64,000 nucleotides of DNA, from the NCBI RefSeq assembly GCF_051020985.1, contig NC_135010.1:2478001-2542000 (forward strand), in the 5' to 3' direction. This document shows, in pieces, positions 1 through 11,500 of this stretch (positions are counted from its first letter, which is position 1; every line of letters begins with the position of its first letter). Made by a program: the position numbers and the translations under genes. The stretch is from Nomia melanderi. Its lineage: Eukaryota > Arthropoda > Insecta > Hymenoptera > Halictidae. The notes below the pieces were generated by a model, which was not told where the DNA came from, did no database searches, and saw only the letters and a program-made list of their open reading frames with translations.

Positions 1-32
1 CATTCGAGTCGATTGATTTCACAAGAAATCAG
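1..32 (+). other. 3' end of an upstream exon, probably 5' UTR
   Basis: The window opens with 32 bases that run into ATCAG|GTAAGTAACC, an almost ideal splice donor. No reading frame can be fixed from so short a piece. The next good plus-strand acceptor leading into a start codon is at 8512-8513, just before the ATG of the leucine-rich-repeat gene. I therefore infer that this is the end of a non-coding first exon of that gene, with an 8.5 kb first intron. It could belong to another transcript. Confidence 0.45.
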
Positions 33-2134
33 GTAAGTAACCATCGTGCGACGAATCGATCATGCAGGGCGACCAGAGAATCAATCGGATCGATATGTAA
101 TTCTGGCTAGGAGAACGCGTTTCCGAAGGACATTGCTTTAAAACAGTCATCCCACGCACGCTAGCGTTCTTGAAAATTCTAGAGACTTCTATTAGCAGAA
201 TCTTTTCTACGAAGCAGAATGATATCGTTTAATATGAAGCAGTATTCCTAGAAATTCTTGTTTTTTATCTATGACTTCTACTTCCTTCTAGAATTAAACA
301 GCTTTGGTTTGTACCTACTTATGCCTTTAGCTGTTGGTTATATGTTGTTATTTATAAATTGAAATATTTTCAATCTCTGTGATAGAGCAACTTGTAGTGG
401 TTCTTTCAACAGTATTGTTGTGATGATTAATATGGAAAAGAAGCATTTTCATAAGATTAAGTGAACTTTCATTATAATATATATAATAGTAATGCGTAAA
501 AACATGGCCTAAGAAATCAGTAAGAAAGAAATGATATGACTATTTGTCACTGAAGGATTGAATTTCTTAACTATTCAGTATTGAATAACTAAGTTTAGTG
601 GTTATGTTACATAACTATAGTAAGTTTTTCCTTGCATATTGGGTAGAAGATTATATTTTCTAGCCATATTCATGTTACATGTCTAAATGTACAAAATTAA
701 TTCGTAGAAAATTACTATTTTCCTTCTCTACCATGATGCGGAACTCTTTAGCTAAAGGGTTATAAATGTCGAGCAATAAATTAACATTTAAACGTGAGTT
801 TAACCTATGAAATGTTTACTTGTGATTTTTCATGTCAACGAATGCCAACAGTGTTATCACAGGCTATACAATAGTCGACATATAAAATTCAAAAATGAAA
901 TGAAATGTGTGACATCCGAGTTCTTGAGTATCTATATGTATAGTACTTGATCTATATCCATTCACCGAAATACCAACCAATGTAAGAGTCGATAAAGCGG
1001 CTAAAGGAGTAACTAATTGTAGCATCAACAAAGAATTCTCACACGTACTATTTAAAGGTATGCATACAAATGAACTCCGAAGTAACTGAAGAAAAGAATT
1101 GAAGGACACCGCATCGTCGCGTCTTTTAAATGCTTACAATCAATTTTACCGTCAACACTAAACGCTAACAGAGGAAGAAACAAACGATAATTAGCAAATT
1201 AAATACTGGTTACACCGAACTCACATGTCACTTATCTATACTAACCATTGTGTGATTAACTACTTACGATGTCTGTGACGCTACAAGCAATATTAAACAT
1301 TTACTTTTGATCATTTTAAATTTCGAACAGTTCTACAAAAGAATTAGAAAAATATCCGACGTTATAAAACAGTTTTACATTAAACAAGATTTCCAAGATA
1401 CTTACATTTAAAAAAAAAATGAATCTTGTAAACAAAATAATATAAATTGTAGTCAGAGATTTATCTCAGGATGTGAATAATAATTAATGTAAATAATTAT
1501 GTTTATTTTCATTCTATAAGTCTTTTAAATAATTAGATTTTAGTATATAGATTATTAAATGCATCACTGAAGATATTTTAATTTCCGTTTTTATTTAATA
1601 TTCCCACTTTACCGTATATTCAAAAGGACATTTAAAAAATTGATGTAAAATTTAGAAGTTAATTTTAATATTACACATAATTATCTGTAACTATGTAAAA
1701 ACGTTATGAAAGAACACTTAATTTCCATTTGAAAAATTACAGATAAGTTTTAAAATTATCACAGGCATAATTGTTAAGAGTAAATCAAGTGTTGCACTGT
1801 AAATATTATTCGGCTTCCTTTGAACTATACAACATTCATCTAATAAATCAATTATCACTAAAGTTATTACTTACAATATAATCAGAATAATTATAGTTAC
1901 TTGTCTCACTTTCTATATATAGTGCATTCTTAAAGAAGTAATAGAATTTTAAGTGACTTTCATTTTTCAACTACTACGTAGACACCATTAATAACCTTTG
2001 ACAAATTATAATAAGGTAATATATAACTCAGTAAAAAATAAAGACTTTCCGAACTTATTTTCAAAAATTACTTTTAATTTAAATTTCATTTTAAATGTTT
2101 ATCTTACTCTACCGTATATTCTTATATTATACAA

Positions 2135-2348
2135 TTAACACTAAAACGTACCAGTCAAAATGACTGATTCTAATTTTCATATTTTGCAGTTACTGACATC
2201 GTAAATATGTTAAATATTTGAAATTATTTTAAAGATTAATAGTTTTTCTCACCTAATGTTTCAGCAGAAATTAAAACAAATGTACCCCTATAATTTTTAT
2301 AAAAAGTACATATTAATCATATCAAATGCTTGGTAGTTCTAGTGTTAA
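2135..2348. repeat. TTAA-bounded MITE, family 1, copy A
   Basis: The left end reads TTAACACTAAAACGTACC and the right end GGTAGTTCTAGTGTTAA, so the ends are inverted repeats of CACTAGAACTACC inside TTAA. Related copies lie at 9120-9320, 44098-44323 and 58919-59144. Shared internal words include an AGTCAAAATGACTG palindrome near one end and AAATGCTTGGTAGTTC near the other. TTAA target duplications are typical of piggyBac-type elements. There is no coding capacity, so this is a non-autonomous element. Confidence 0.7.
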
Positions 2349-2820
2349 TGATATTTTATATATTACATAAAAAACAATATATCATACAACTATTATTAGC
2401 TATAACGCAATCACACAATGATACCACTTTCCATGTGTTTTTTACAATTTTAATTCTAAGATGTTGCATTACACAAAAATGTGAAAGATTCATCAAATTT
2501 CTGAAGCCATCATACTAGGGTCTCTTAACCCTTTACCTTAAAATAACGTTTTAAAAAACACAAATATTACTGGATTCATTCGAGTTCAAATTAAATATCA
2601 TTCTTCTGTAATCAATTATTATACTTAAGAACAAACACAGACATAGAATATGCCCACAATTTTTCTCTTTTTCCAATAAATCACTAACGACAAAGTAGTC
2701 GTATCGATCAGAGTTGAGAAAGATATCATAGGACAAGGGGTTAATATAACATAATAGCTTAAGAGGTCTACCGTCAAACATTTTCGAGTCAATTTATCTA
2801 TTTTGACATCAGTCCCTTTG

Positions 2821-3370
2821 AATTCCTCGCCGATCGCCTAGGTGGGCCGAAGATGTTATCCGAAAATGTCAGTCTTGAGATTTACTATACATTCCCTTTT
2901 GGGTCAGAGTGGCCCTCTTTCTTACGGGTTCCGTGCCAACCGAATCGGAATGGAAGAGAAAAAGGTAGGGACCACCTGCGCTATGCTTGGGGACAGGTAA
3001 CTCTACCTGGTCCCTGAACCGTCGAGATTTTTCGAGGATTGAACAAAGAGCCCCAGCTGGTACTCGTACACTCCCCGACCTAAGCCCACCTTTCATCTTC
3101 TAAAGCGGCATTCACATGCGTACCTGACTTGGCTCCTTCAAGCCGCATTCCATTTAAACTGCCGCTGTTTTCTGTTTAAACGGGACATCCTTCCCATGCT
3201 CCTTGATAAACGGAAATTCGTTTTCCCTGAACCCTCGAAAGTTCCCCGAAGTGTCCGGCCGTTTACTAGGAAATGGTTCGTCACTTTCACTGAAGCATTG
3301 ATTCTGAACACTAAAACTACCGGACGGGTCCCGGTCCCGTCCCTTCGAGGAGACCCTTCGAGTCTCAAGA
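2821..3370. other. GC-rich island of unknown origin
   Basis: Base composition jumps to about 50% GC here, against under 30% on both sides. Short open frames exist on both strands (minus 2869-3096 and 3138-3413, plus 3196-3408), but none resembles a family I know and none has a clear splice context. It may be a transposon or retroelement remnant, a captured fragment, or a regulatory CpG-type island. Its right edge merges into a TTAA-type repeat end at 3306-3441. Confidence 0.4.
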
Positions 3371-3441
3371 AACGTATTGTTCTAATTTTTATAAATAATT
3401 GGAAATAAGTCATTCTAAATGTTCGGTAGTTTCAGTATTAA
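3306..3441. repeat. Short divergent relative of MITE family 1
   Basis: The left end AACACTAAAACTACCGG and right end GGTAGTTTCAGTATTAAC are inverted copies of the family 1 terminus. The right 60 bases also resemble the subterminal region of the copy at 58919. The interior is GC-rich and unlike the other copies, so this is either a deleted copy or a recombinant with the neighbouring GC-rich island. Confidence 0.5.
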
Positions 3442-3883
3442 CACATTGGCGACTGAGAACGAGATTTCTTGTATTCGTATGATACGTTGGCGACCGGAAA
3501 CTAGTTTTCCCGTGCCACATCTGTCATTTTTGTAACGTATCATTACACAAAGGCAATTGTTTTACCAAATATCACACAAGAGAAAAATTGTAAAGTTATT
3601 TATGTCTAAATAAACAAAGGTTTGATCAAATATATATATAATTACATATATTAATATAAATACGACTATACGTTAAGGTAGAGACATACTAACGAGTAGA
3701 GTTGAGAGTCTTTCTAGTTTACAATTTTATAGTTTTGATTGATTATGTGTAACCGTATCGACGAGTAGTACGTTAATAATAGAAAACGTCAGGATTTAGG
3801 AAATAAAACCAACAAAAAATTGGGCGAGAAAACTGAAAGTAGTAAATTTTTTTTATAGTGACTTACAGAAGTTTTTACACTTT

Positions 3884-3929
3884 TTCATTTTATTTTATTT
3901 TATTTTACTTTATTTTATTTTATTTTTTA
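3884..3929. repeat. TTTTA microsatellite
   Basis: This is an imperfect tandem array of the five-base unit TTTTA on the plus strand, about nine units with one C interruption. It lies in the probable first intron. Confidence 0.85.
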
Positions 3930-6900
3930 GAACTTTATTTTGTTACCGACGCAAGTGAATTGAACTTGGTGCCAGTAAGCGATAACATACATCATAGGAG
4001 TCGCTATCAGAAAAAATTTGCAAGTTTCTTGTACCTTCAGATAATTCTACGACATCACGTAAGGTATAGGCACCAGTAATACACTTGGTATCAGTAATTG
4101 ACCATTTTTCAGGAAACCGTAAAAAATAAGGTTTCTGAAAGTAATAATCTTTTAATAAAGATGTGATAGATATGCTGCAGAGTCTATCGACTCGACTTCG
4201 AAACACTTTTGCCTGAATAAAATTGTTTATCGTAAAAGCTAACAATTTATTTCACTGACGTTGGGTGTGCCTTCAATTTCCAACATGAAATTAACTTCTT
4301 TTCATTCGTATTTATCCTTTTACTTGTCAATTTGCCAATTTGTCATAGTCGTTCCAAATAAACAATATCAAAGTAATCACCTTTAGTGTTTTTAGTTTTA
4401 TTATAAGTAGTCAACTAATAACATATGGTCAATTACTAGTTTTCTTGTTTTAAAGGATGGTCAACATCCAATCAAATTTAAGTATTGAATTTTTAAAAAT
4501 GTCTATAAAATTCGGTTAATATAACTATTTCAAAAAGGTTCGCCTTGTTAGATAATGTAAGAAGTTCAAACAGTATTTTCACGCATAGAGTCTCTCTATT
4601 TTATAAATAAGCAAACATTTATTATTATTCAAGTAGAAAATTTTTCTTAATTGGTCAACAATTGGTGCTTTCACCTCATTTATAAACACTATAAAAACAA
4701 ATTTAATACAAAATTAGTGCACTTTACTGCATCTAAAAGAAATAAATTACCTTATTTGTATCTTTATGAATTTATAATGTTTTACTGTAATCAGTTTACT
4801 TATAATTTCATTATGTTCCTTTTTATAATTCTGGAATACCTTATTTGTAAATAAGTGTTCGTTATCCTTGTTTATTTACATTGAGCAATGTTACGCATTA
4901 ATTAAAAGTACTACAATATATGTTCGTGAAAATATAAATAACTTAGTCGTATTTTTCTTATCTTTCTGACCAAGTAGGCATCAGTTTTCTGAAAAAAACA
5001 TTGAAAATATAAATTTCAATCGATATTAATATGATTTGCCGCCACATGAGAACATTTTGTATTGTCTTTTGTTATAACAAAAAAATTAAACTCATCGATA
5101 TTATTATCAAGATAAATAAAATGCAGCAATTTCCTACTTCACGTTAATAACAGCTGCTTCGTTAGCACGTTGTGCAACTGGTTCGTGATTTCAGGGTTAC
5201 AGTCCCATTGATATGATTAATGCTTATCTAGAAACGTATCAGCGAGCACAATTACTACGATATAATTGATATAATTAAATTTACAAGAATCTTATGTCAT
5301 GAATTTCTAATAGTTTCACATTGTGTGTGGTTACTAGGTCGATGTATACAACAGGGTATTACGTATACTGTTTCATTCATGAGGTCAGATCGGTTAACTA
5401 ATCGTTAATTCAGATTCATAAAGAGTTAACAAGGCAAAAAAATTAGAAAACATTTGATGAGTGTAACAACAAATACGGTTCTTTGTGTGCTAACTACAAA
5501 TTTTCTTTCTTAGGTTGTTGCTTTTAAAGAATCACGAGTTAGAATTGATACAATCGAACGAAAACACTTAAGCACGGCTATTTAACGCGATAATACGGAA
5601 CGTAATAGATAACGATTTTTATAAAAGATACGAATTTTCAGTTATATATATTCTTGGTGTATTGTTCAAATACATGTAATAATATATTTGTATATACTCT
5701 GTAAAGAATTTGAAAGGCACATTATTTATTATTTTACTTAAGTAATGAATATTTGGTAAGAACGTACTTTTAAGTGTTCTTAAAATGTGCATATATTGTT
5801 CAAACAGTAATTTAATTTAATGTCCCTTGTTCATTGGATTTATTACGATTTTTTTCTATCATATTACTCGATTACCCTTTATTTTAATTTCAAATTAATT
5901 AGATTAATTATGCTAACTTTACCATTTTTTATAGTAGTATGAATTCATTTAAAATCTTATATAAAAATTCAAACATTATTTTATTAAACCATCGAATCAT
6001 TCTATCAGTATAAAATGAATTCCTAAGATTGTAAATCTAAAGATTTTGTAAAATGTCCCCAAAATGGTTATATTGCGATACAACAAATTTTTTAATCAGA
6101 ATACTTTAAGATTCATAGTTTTCAAAATATCTTTCTCCTTATAATAATTAGACAGTGTTAACATTAGAAGTCAGAGAATAAAATTTTATTCAAGTTATTT
6201 CAACTTACAAAAGAAGAATGAATATGAAAGCTGATTTTATATAATCAGCATTTACCATTTCCGTTTTGAAATCCACATTACTTCATATTTTGTCCTTCAA
6301 ATATAATTGTAGATCGCAGAATTGCCACGATACTTGGTTTCTCGTATTATTTAGGTATATTTAGTGTCTACTCGTGTACATTGGAATATTGTTCTGCAAT
6401 TTGCTTCCTGTTATCTACCGCCTAACTAAGGTGGGGCAGCACGGTATCTGCGATATCGCGAAGAACTCGTTGTTTCGAACGGTATATATCTACATCATTC
6501 CTTAAAGATTCTGATAGCAGTCTTCCTCGAATCAGAACATCTCGAAAGTGGTGACGTCTTGGAAGATGGTTTTTATGTAACAGTGATCATACTTACAATT
6601 ACTTTTTACCTGATAATGTACTACGCGTCAGCATCTGAAATACTGTGTTACATTTAGGTAATTCTCTTCATTCTCTTTTCAAACAGTATTCTATAGTTTT
6701 ATTATAAAAAACTATACTAGTGAGAATTTAATGAATGTAAACTCCAAATCCGAGCATTTGTTAAAGTTTGATAATAACGTTTAATATTTATTAACGAAGC
6801 CATAATCTTCTATAGTATAAAGCTGTTAAGATGATAGGAAATTCATTTAAAAAGTTATTTGAAAAACGAATTGTCTTTTTCTTAAAATTGAACGCATTAA

Positions 6901-8521
6901 TTGAGATTTCATCAGAAATGTCAGTTATATCAGTGTTTCTATTGTGTGTTACAAATATTTCGCATAAGTACTACCTACGTAAACCGCTTGTTATTAGTGA
7001 AACTTTCTTCAAATAGAATTCTGCTCTTACGCAAGAAAAGAACTTCAACTACGAGTCTTTATTGCTTTGTGAATTTGGAACAATGGCACAGTTAATATGA
7101 GTAATTGTTCAGAGTTTTTATACGGTAATATAATTCATGATATAATTATTGTTATATGTACTTTAGATACTAATGTTGTTTAGGAATGGAAGAAAATGTA
7201 AATTATATAACATAAAAGCAAACAATATATACATATATAAAATATACATAAAAATGTAACACTGATTGTTTCTTAGTATCAGAAACGCTGATATGACACT
7301 AAATAAATTTTAAAAATGTTCAACTGAAATTAAACGAATATTCTATGAGTTATGAGAAGAGGTAAATATTTATTAGTTATTATACTTTGTAATTTTATTC
7401 GAGATTTATATTAACTGTATGTCTTAAACTATACTATATTAACGTTAAAACCTATTTCAAAATGATATTATAAAATTTCACGATAAATTTCTGAGTAAAA
7501 ATAATTTACAAAATATTAAAATAATATTTTCTTGATGCGAGATTTTTTGCTACACCTATGTATCGAAATTTACTTTAAAAAAGTAAGTCTTCAGGAAGTT
7601 TAACTGATTTGTTCAGTGTTTGAAAGAGTCAATTGTATATGGATTCTTCGAAGTGTCGATTATCAGTAAAGTAAAACCATGTTTCGAGAAAAACTGATTT
7701 TGGACAGATGTTTACGTTTGCGTACAAAGCAGAAGGTGATCGAAAATCGAAGCATTTGATCGGAAAGATCGAGAAGATAGAGGCTTCCCCCGGATTGATT
7801 ACTTAAAGGTGCTTCCCTTTCTTGTAAAGATGCTGCACTTCCGCTTTTAAAACCGGTCGGGATGTGCTCGAACCTAACTCCGAAACCGCATACGTTGAAT
7901 CTAGGAACTTACGTACTAGCTGGTAAAGAAGCTTTACATAATTTTTCTCCGCGAAACGTGTATTAATGGGAGATTAAAGGAGAACAAGTTTTTAATTGCA
8001 TGCTTCATGCATGTATGATAGGTAGAGAAGTTGTTTGAAAATAATGTATCATTCATGATCGAAACATGTACATTTTCCAATGTATTGAAATTAAACGTAG
8101 AAAATTCGATTGCAATAGACTACTAAATATAAATTCTCCAATATATTGAAATTAAAATGTATAAATTTCGATTCAAATAGAATTCTAAATTAAAGTAACA
8201 ATGCTATACAAAAATTAAAAGTCATGAAATTCTGCATAAGGTAATACAATGTCTTAAGCAGTTTAATTATTTCACACTACAAATACAACTTCCCATTCTG
8301 GTAGAACCAAAATTATTATTTATGAATATTTCTCTCTTGATCTACTTCTGGATCACTTTTATCATTAGGAATAAACGTTAAGAAAATTCAATTTTTATTC
8401 ATTGAAATTTGCATTCCTAAAGAGAATTGTTTTTATTCACTATTGTTGAATAAAGAAAAATTGAAATCTGCAGCGACCATTTAGCTGATGCAAAAAATCT
8501 TTGTTAATTATAGGAGGCAAA

Positions 8522-11500
8522 ATGAAGGTCCTAGCAGCTGTGCTGCTGACCGTCCTCTCAGCTGGAATCGTTGCTCCGACTGTGACCTCATCAGGGAACG
8601 TTACTGCGAACAGTGCCGAAGAGTCATTCAAATCAATAGCTTTGCACAATGATTCCATGCACACCATCCCTGTGTCGGATAAATCTGCTTCCATATCGCA
8701 CACGACTATTGTAAGAAATAAACCAACGCCACGTGCTAGTCAGAGAACAATAGCGAAAACAACATCGAAATACGATGACGACTCTGCTGAGCAAAGGTTT
8801 TTGAGGGAAGGGGAAGAAATCCTGCATGCAAAGGCCTTGATTTTAGAAGAAATCCGAACTTTAGACGAAGAAACTAAGGCAAACGTGAGTATTTTGATAT
8901 ACTTTATACAAATTATTTCTATTCCTCTATGTCGTTAATTTTCTTTTCAATAATCAATTGCGATGATTGACATTTTTTGATATTTATAAAATATCAAGTA
9001 ACTGAAATAATAATTTCGTATGATTTCATATATTTAGGGAAAATGGTGTAACAGAATGAAAGAAGTCAACACTGAAAGAAAGTTGGGACAATATTCGTCT
9101 GAACGTTTTAAAGAATGCTTTAACAATAGAACTACCGATCTTTTAATGTGATTAATATGTAGATTTCTTTCGATTTCTTTGTACACTGATTATAGTATGC
9201 AAATGAAACTATTTATTTTTTAAATTATTTTAGATATTTAACACCTGTAAAGTATCAATAATTGCGAAATAAGAAACCTGAAATCCGTCATTTTGACGGG
9301 CATGGTGGTTGTAGTGTTAACGTAAAGCTTTAATTTAATTCAACTCGGTCTGGAAAAATAATATTAATTTGAATAGAAATGTTTATTTTAAATGTTTATG
9401 ATTGCCATGCTATTCCAATCAAATAATATGAGGCTCGAATAGTTTGATATATAGTGCATAACTATTACAATTGCCACATTGGTGTACATCGGTAGTATTC
9501 GTTTGAAGTACAAAGTGGAATACTTTCACTTACCATTTCAACAGAATAGGATTCCTAACTTTCGAATTAATTAACGTTTATTTCATCGACATAAACATTG
9601 CTTTGTGTAAGACCTTCTTCAATTTATTATACAGCTCGTATTAAAACAAAGGTATAACAATATTTTGTATTTACACATAATTTTCATTAGAAAATCCGCA
9701 AAATAATGTTCGCTCGTTTGAGTATTATTTTTTCTGTTCTTCTCTTAATACCAATATTATAAACGCATGCATAGGAATGATTTATTGAACTTACGTGACA
9801 TCCACTGTTTTACAGTCTCCGTCGGATCGTTTAAGCAGACATTGATTAATAAAAGAAAAGAAAACGATATACCTAGTTCTAAAGTTATCACTTCGCTAGC
9901 AGCACTTTATGCAGTTTTGTTATAGGTCTTCAGTTAAAACTTAACCCACTGAAACAGAGTTAAAGATAACGAGAGAATTAAATATTCTGAGATTGACGTT
10001 GAGAGATTGAATATTTTAGAATTAGTCTTCAAGAAAAATTGATACAAAACTTTAAAAAATAATCCTAAAGGAAATTAAACATTATTTAACACGAAGTTTG
10101 ATACCTTCACTGATATTACATTATTCAAATTTGTTGTTCATAGATTTCATAATAATTATTTTTCATGAAACTACTTTTTGTAAACTTCTGTTTCTTTAAA
10201 CTATTTGGATTAACTCTTGCCCATATCAATATTTAAAAAGTGTTTGGTTATCAATTAGTATAAGAATAATAAACTACGCTATCGGATTTCCATTTCACCA
10301 TAAAATTCTGTATTATATCAAGCGGAAGATAATAAAAATATTATTTCGGATGATCCTGATTTAATTTTCCGTTTTAATGGTTACAGAAAACAGTAGAAGA
10401 ACCCATCAAAAAATCGAAAGTGGACGGTCGAAGAATTAGAATATCTTTCTCGCCGCCTACTGCGAAATCGACCACTGCGAAAAACAGTGATGAAAAAGGT
10501 AACATTACGGAAAGTAGTGTTATCAAGAAATTATTTGAGGCTGAGGATGCATCTTATGATGATATGAGCGAGGAAGAAGAAGATGAAAACGATGAATACG
10601 ACGAAGACGAGGAAGAAGCTATGGAACTTGACGACGAGGAGCAAGTGCTGACAGGGTGTCCCGATTACTGCAAATGCGCTGGAGAATACGCATCTGCAAC
10701 AACCGCAACGTACGTTGACAAATTGTCTATAACTAGTAGCTAAAAGCACTACGCTTAGCTACAAAGTTTTATTCAATCAAAATTATAATTCAGAACATCA
10801 CATTCGTTTTTCAAATAAACATAAGAAATATGAGTGTTTACTAAATCTGTTTTGAAGTTGTACTTACATTTCTTTGCATTATTTTAAGTATAATATTTAG
10901 TACTAGGTTGTGTAATATGAAATGTCAGATATTACAGAAAAAAGGAAACCTTATTTGATTTTCTAAAAGACGTTTCAATGAATTCAATGAAAATGAGTAA
11001 GTCAAGCGCAATATATTGAAATTTTTTTTTCTTGTTAAATTTTACTTTGAAGAGATGAAACAACCCCTTGAAAAACATACAAATTTTTCTTTCCCGTGGA
11101 GTATCTTCAGAACGGTAAGAGATAGTAAAAAAAGTCTAAACCAAAAACACGTTTTTCTTTTACATCCATAGAATTGCAAAATAAAACTTTTCAATAAGTT
11201 AGTTTTCAAAATTTTGATTTTGAAAATAATTGATTTGAAAATTTTATTTTGCAGCTTTATAGACGTAAAAGAATAATGTATTTTTATTTAAATTTTGTTT
11301 CGCTATCTTTTACCGTTTTCAAAGTAATCCAGAGAAAAGAAAAATTTTCATTTTTTTCAAGGGGTGCTTTCACCCCTTCAACGCGGAACTCGTATTAGGC
11401 TTAACTTATTCTACTTGTACAAAATTCCATAATTTTTTTAATGTCCAGGTGTGATATCTTCCCTTGTAAGAAAAATCTATTTCATATTGCACGACCTAAT

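Larger units (their letters stand above)
33..8513 (+). other. Large probable first intron with no coding gene seen
   Basis: This stretch is mostly 25-30% GC, and its open frames are short and without recognisable protein character. It holds a TTAA-bounded element (2135-2348), a GC-rich island (2821-3370), a short related element (3306-3441), a TTTTA microsatellite (3884-3929) and patches of moderate GC near 6400-6560 and 7700-7930 that could be regulatory. The acceptor closing the intron reads TTAATTATAG. Its intron status rests on pairing the donor at 33 with that acceptor, which is an inference. Confidence 0.4.

Noticed and set aside
2869..3413. Minus-strand frames in the GC-rich island
   Set aside because: High GC lengthens open frames by chance; the peptides show no family motif, and a plus-strand frame of similar quality overlaps them.
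8501..8521. Upstream extension of the LRR-gene start codon
   Set aside because: The seven extra codons begin at TTG and cross a splice acceptor; the ATG at 8522 starts a proper signal peptide.
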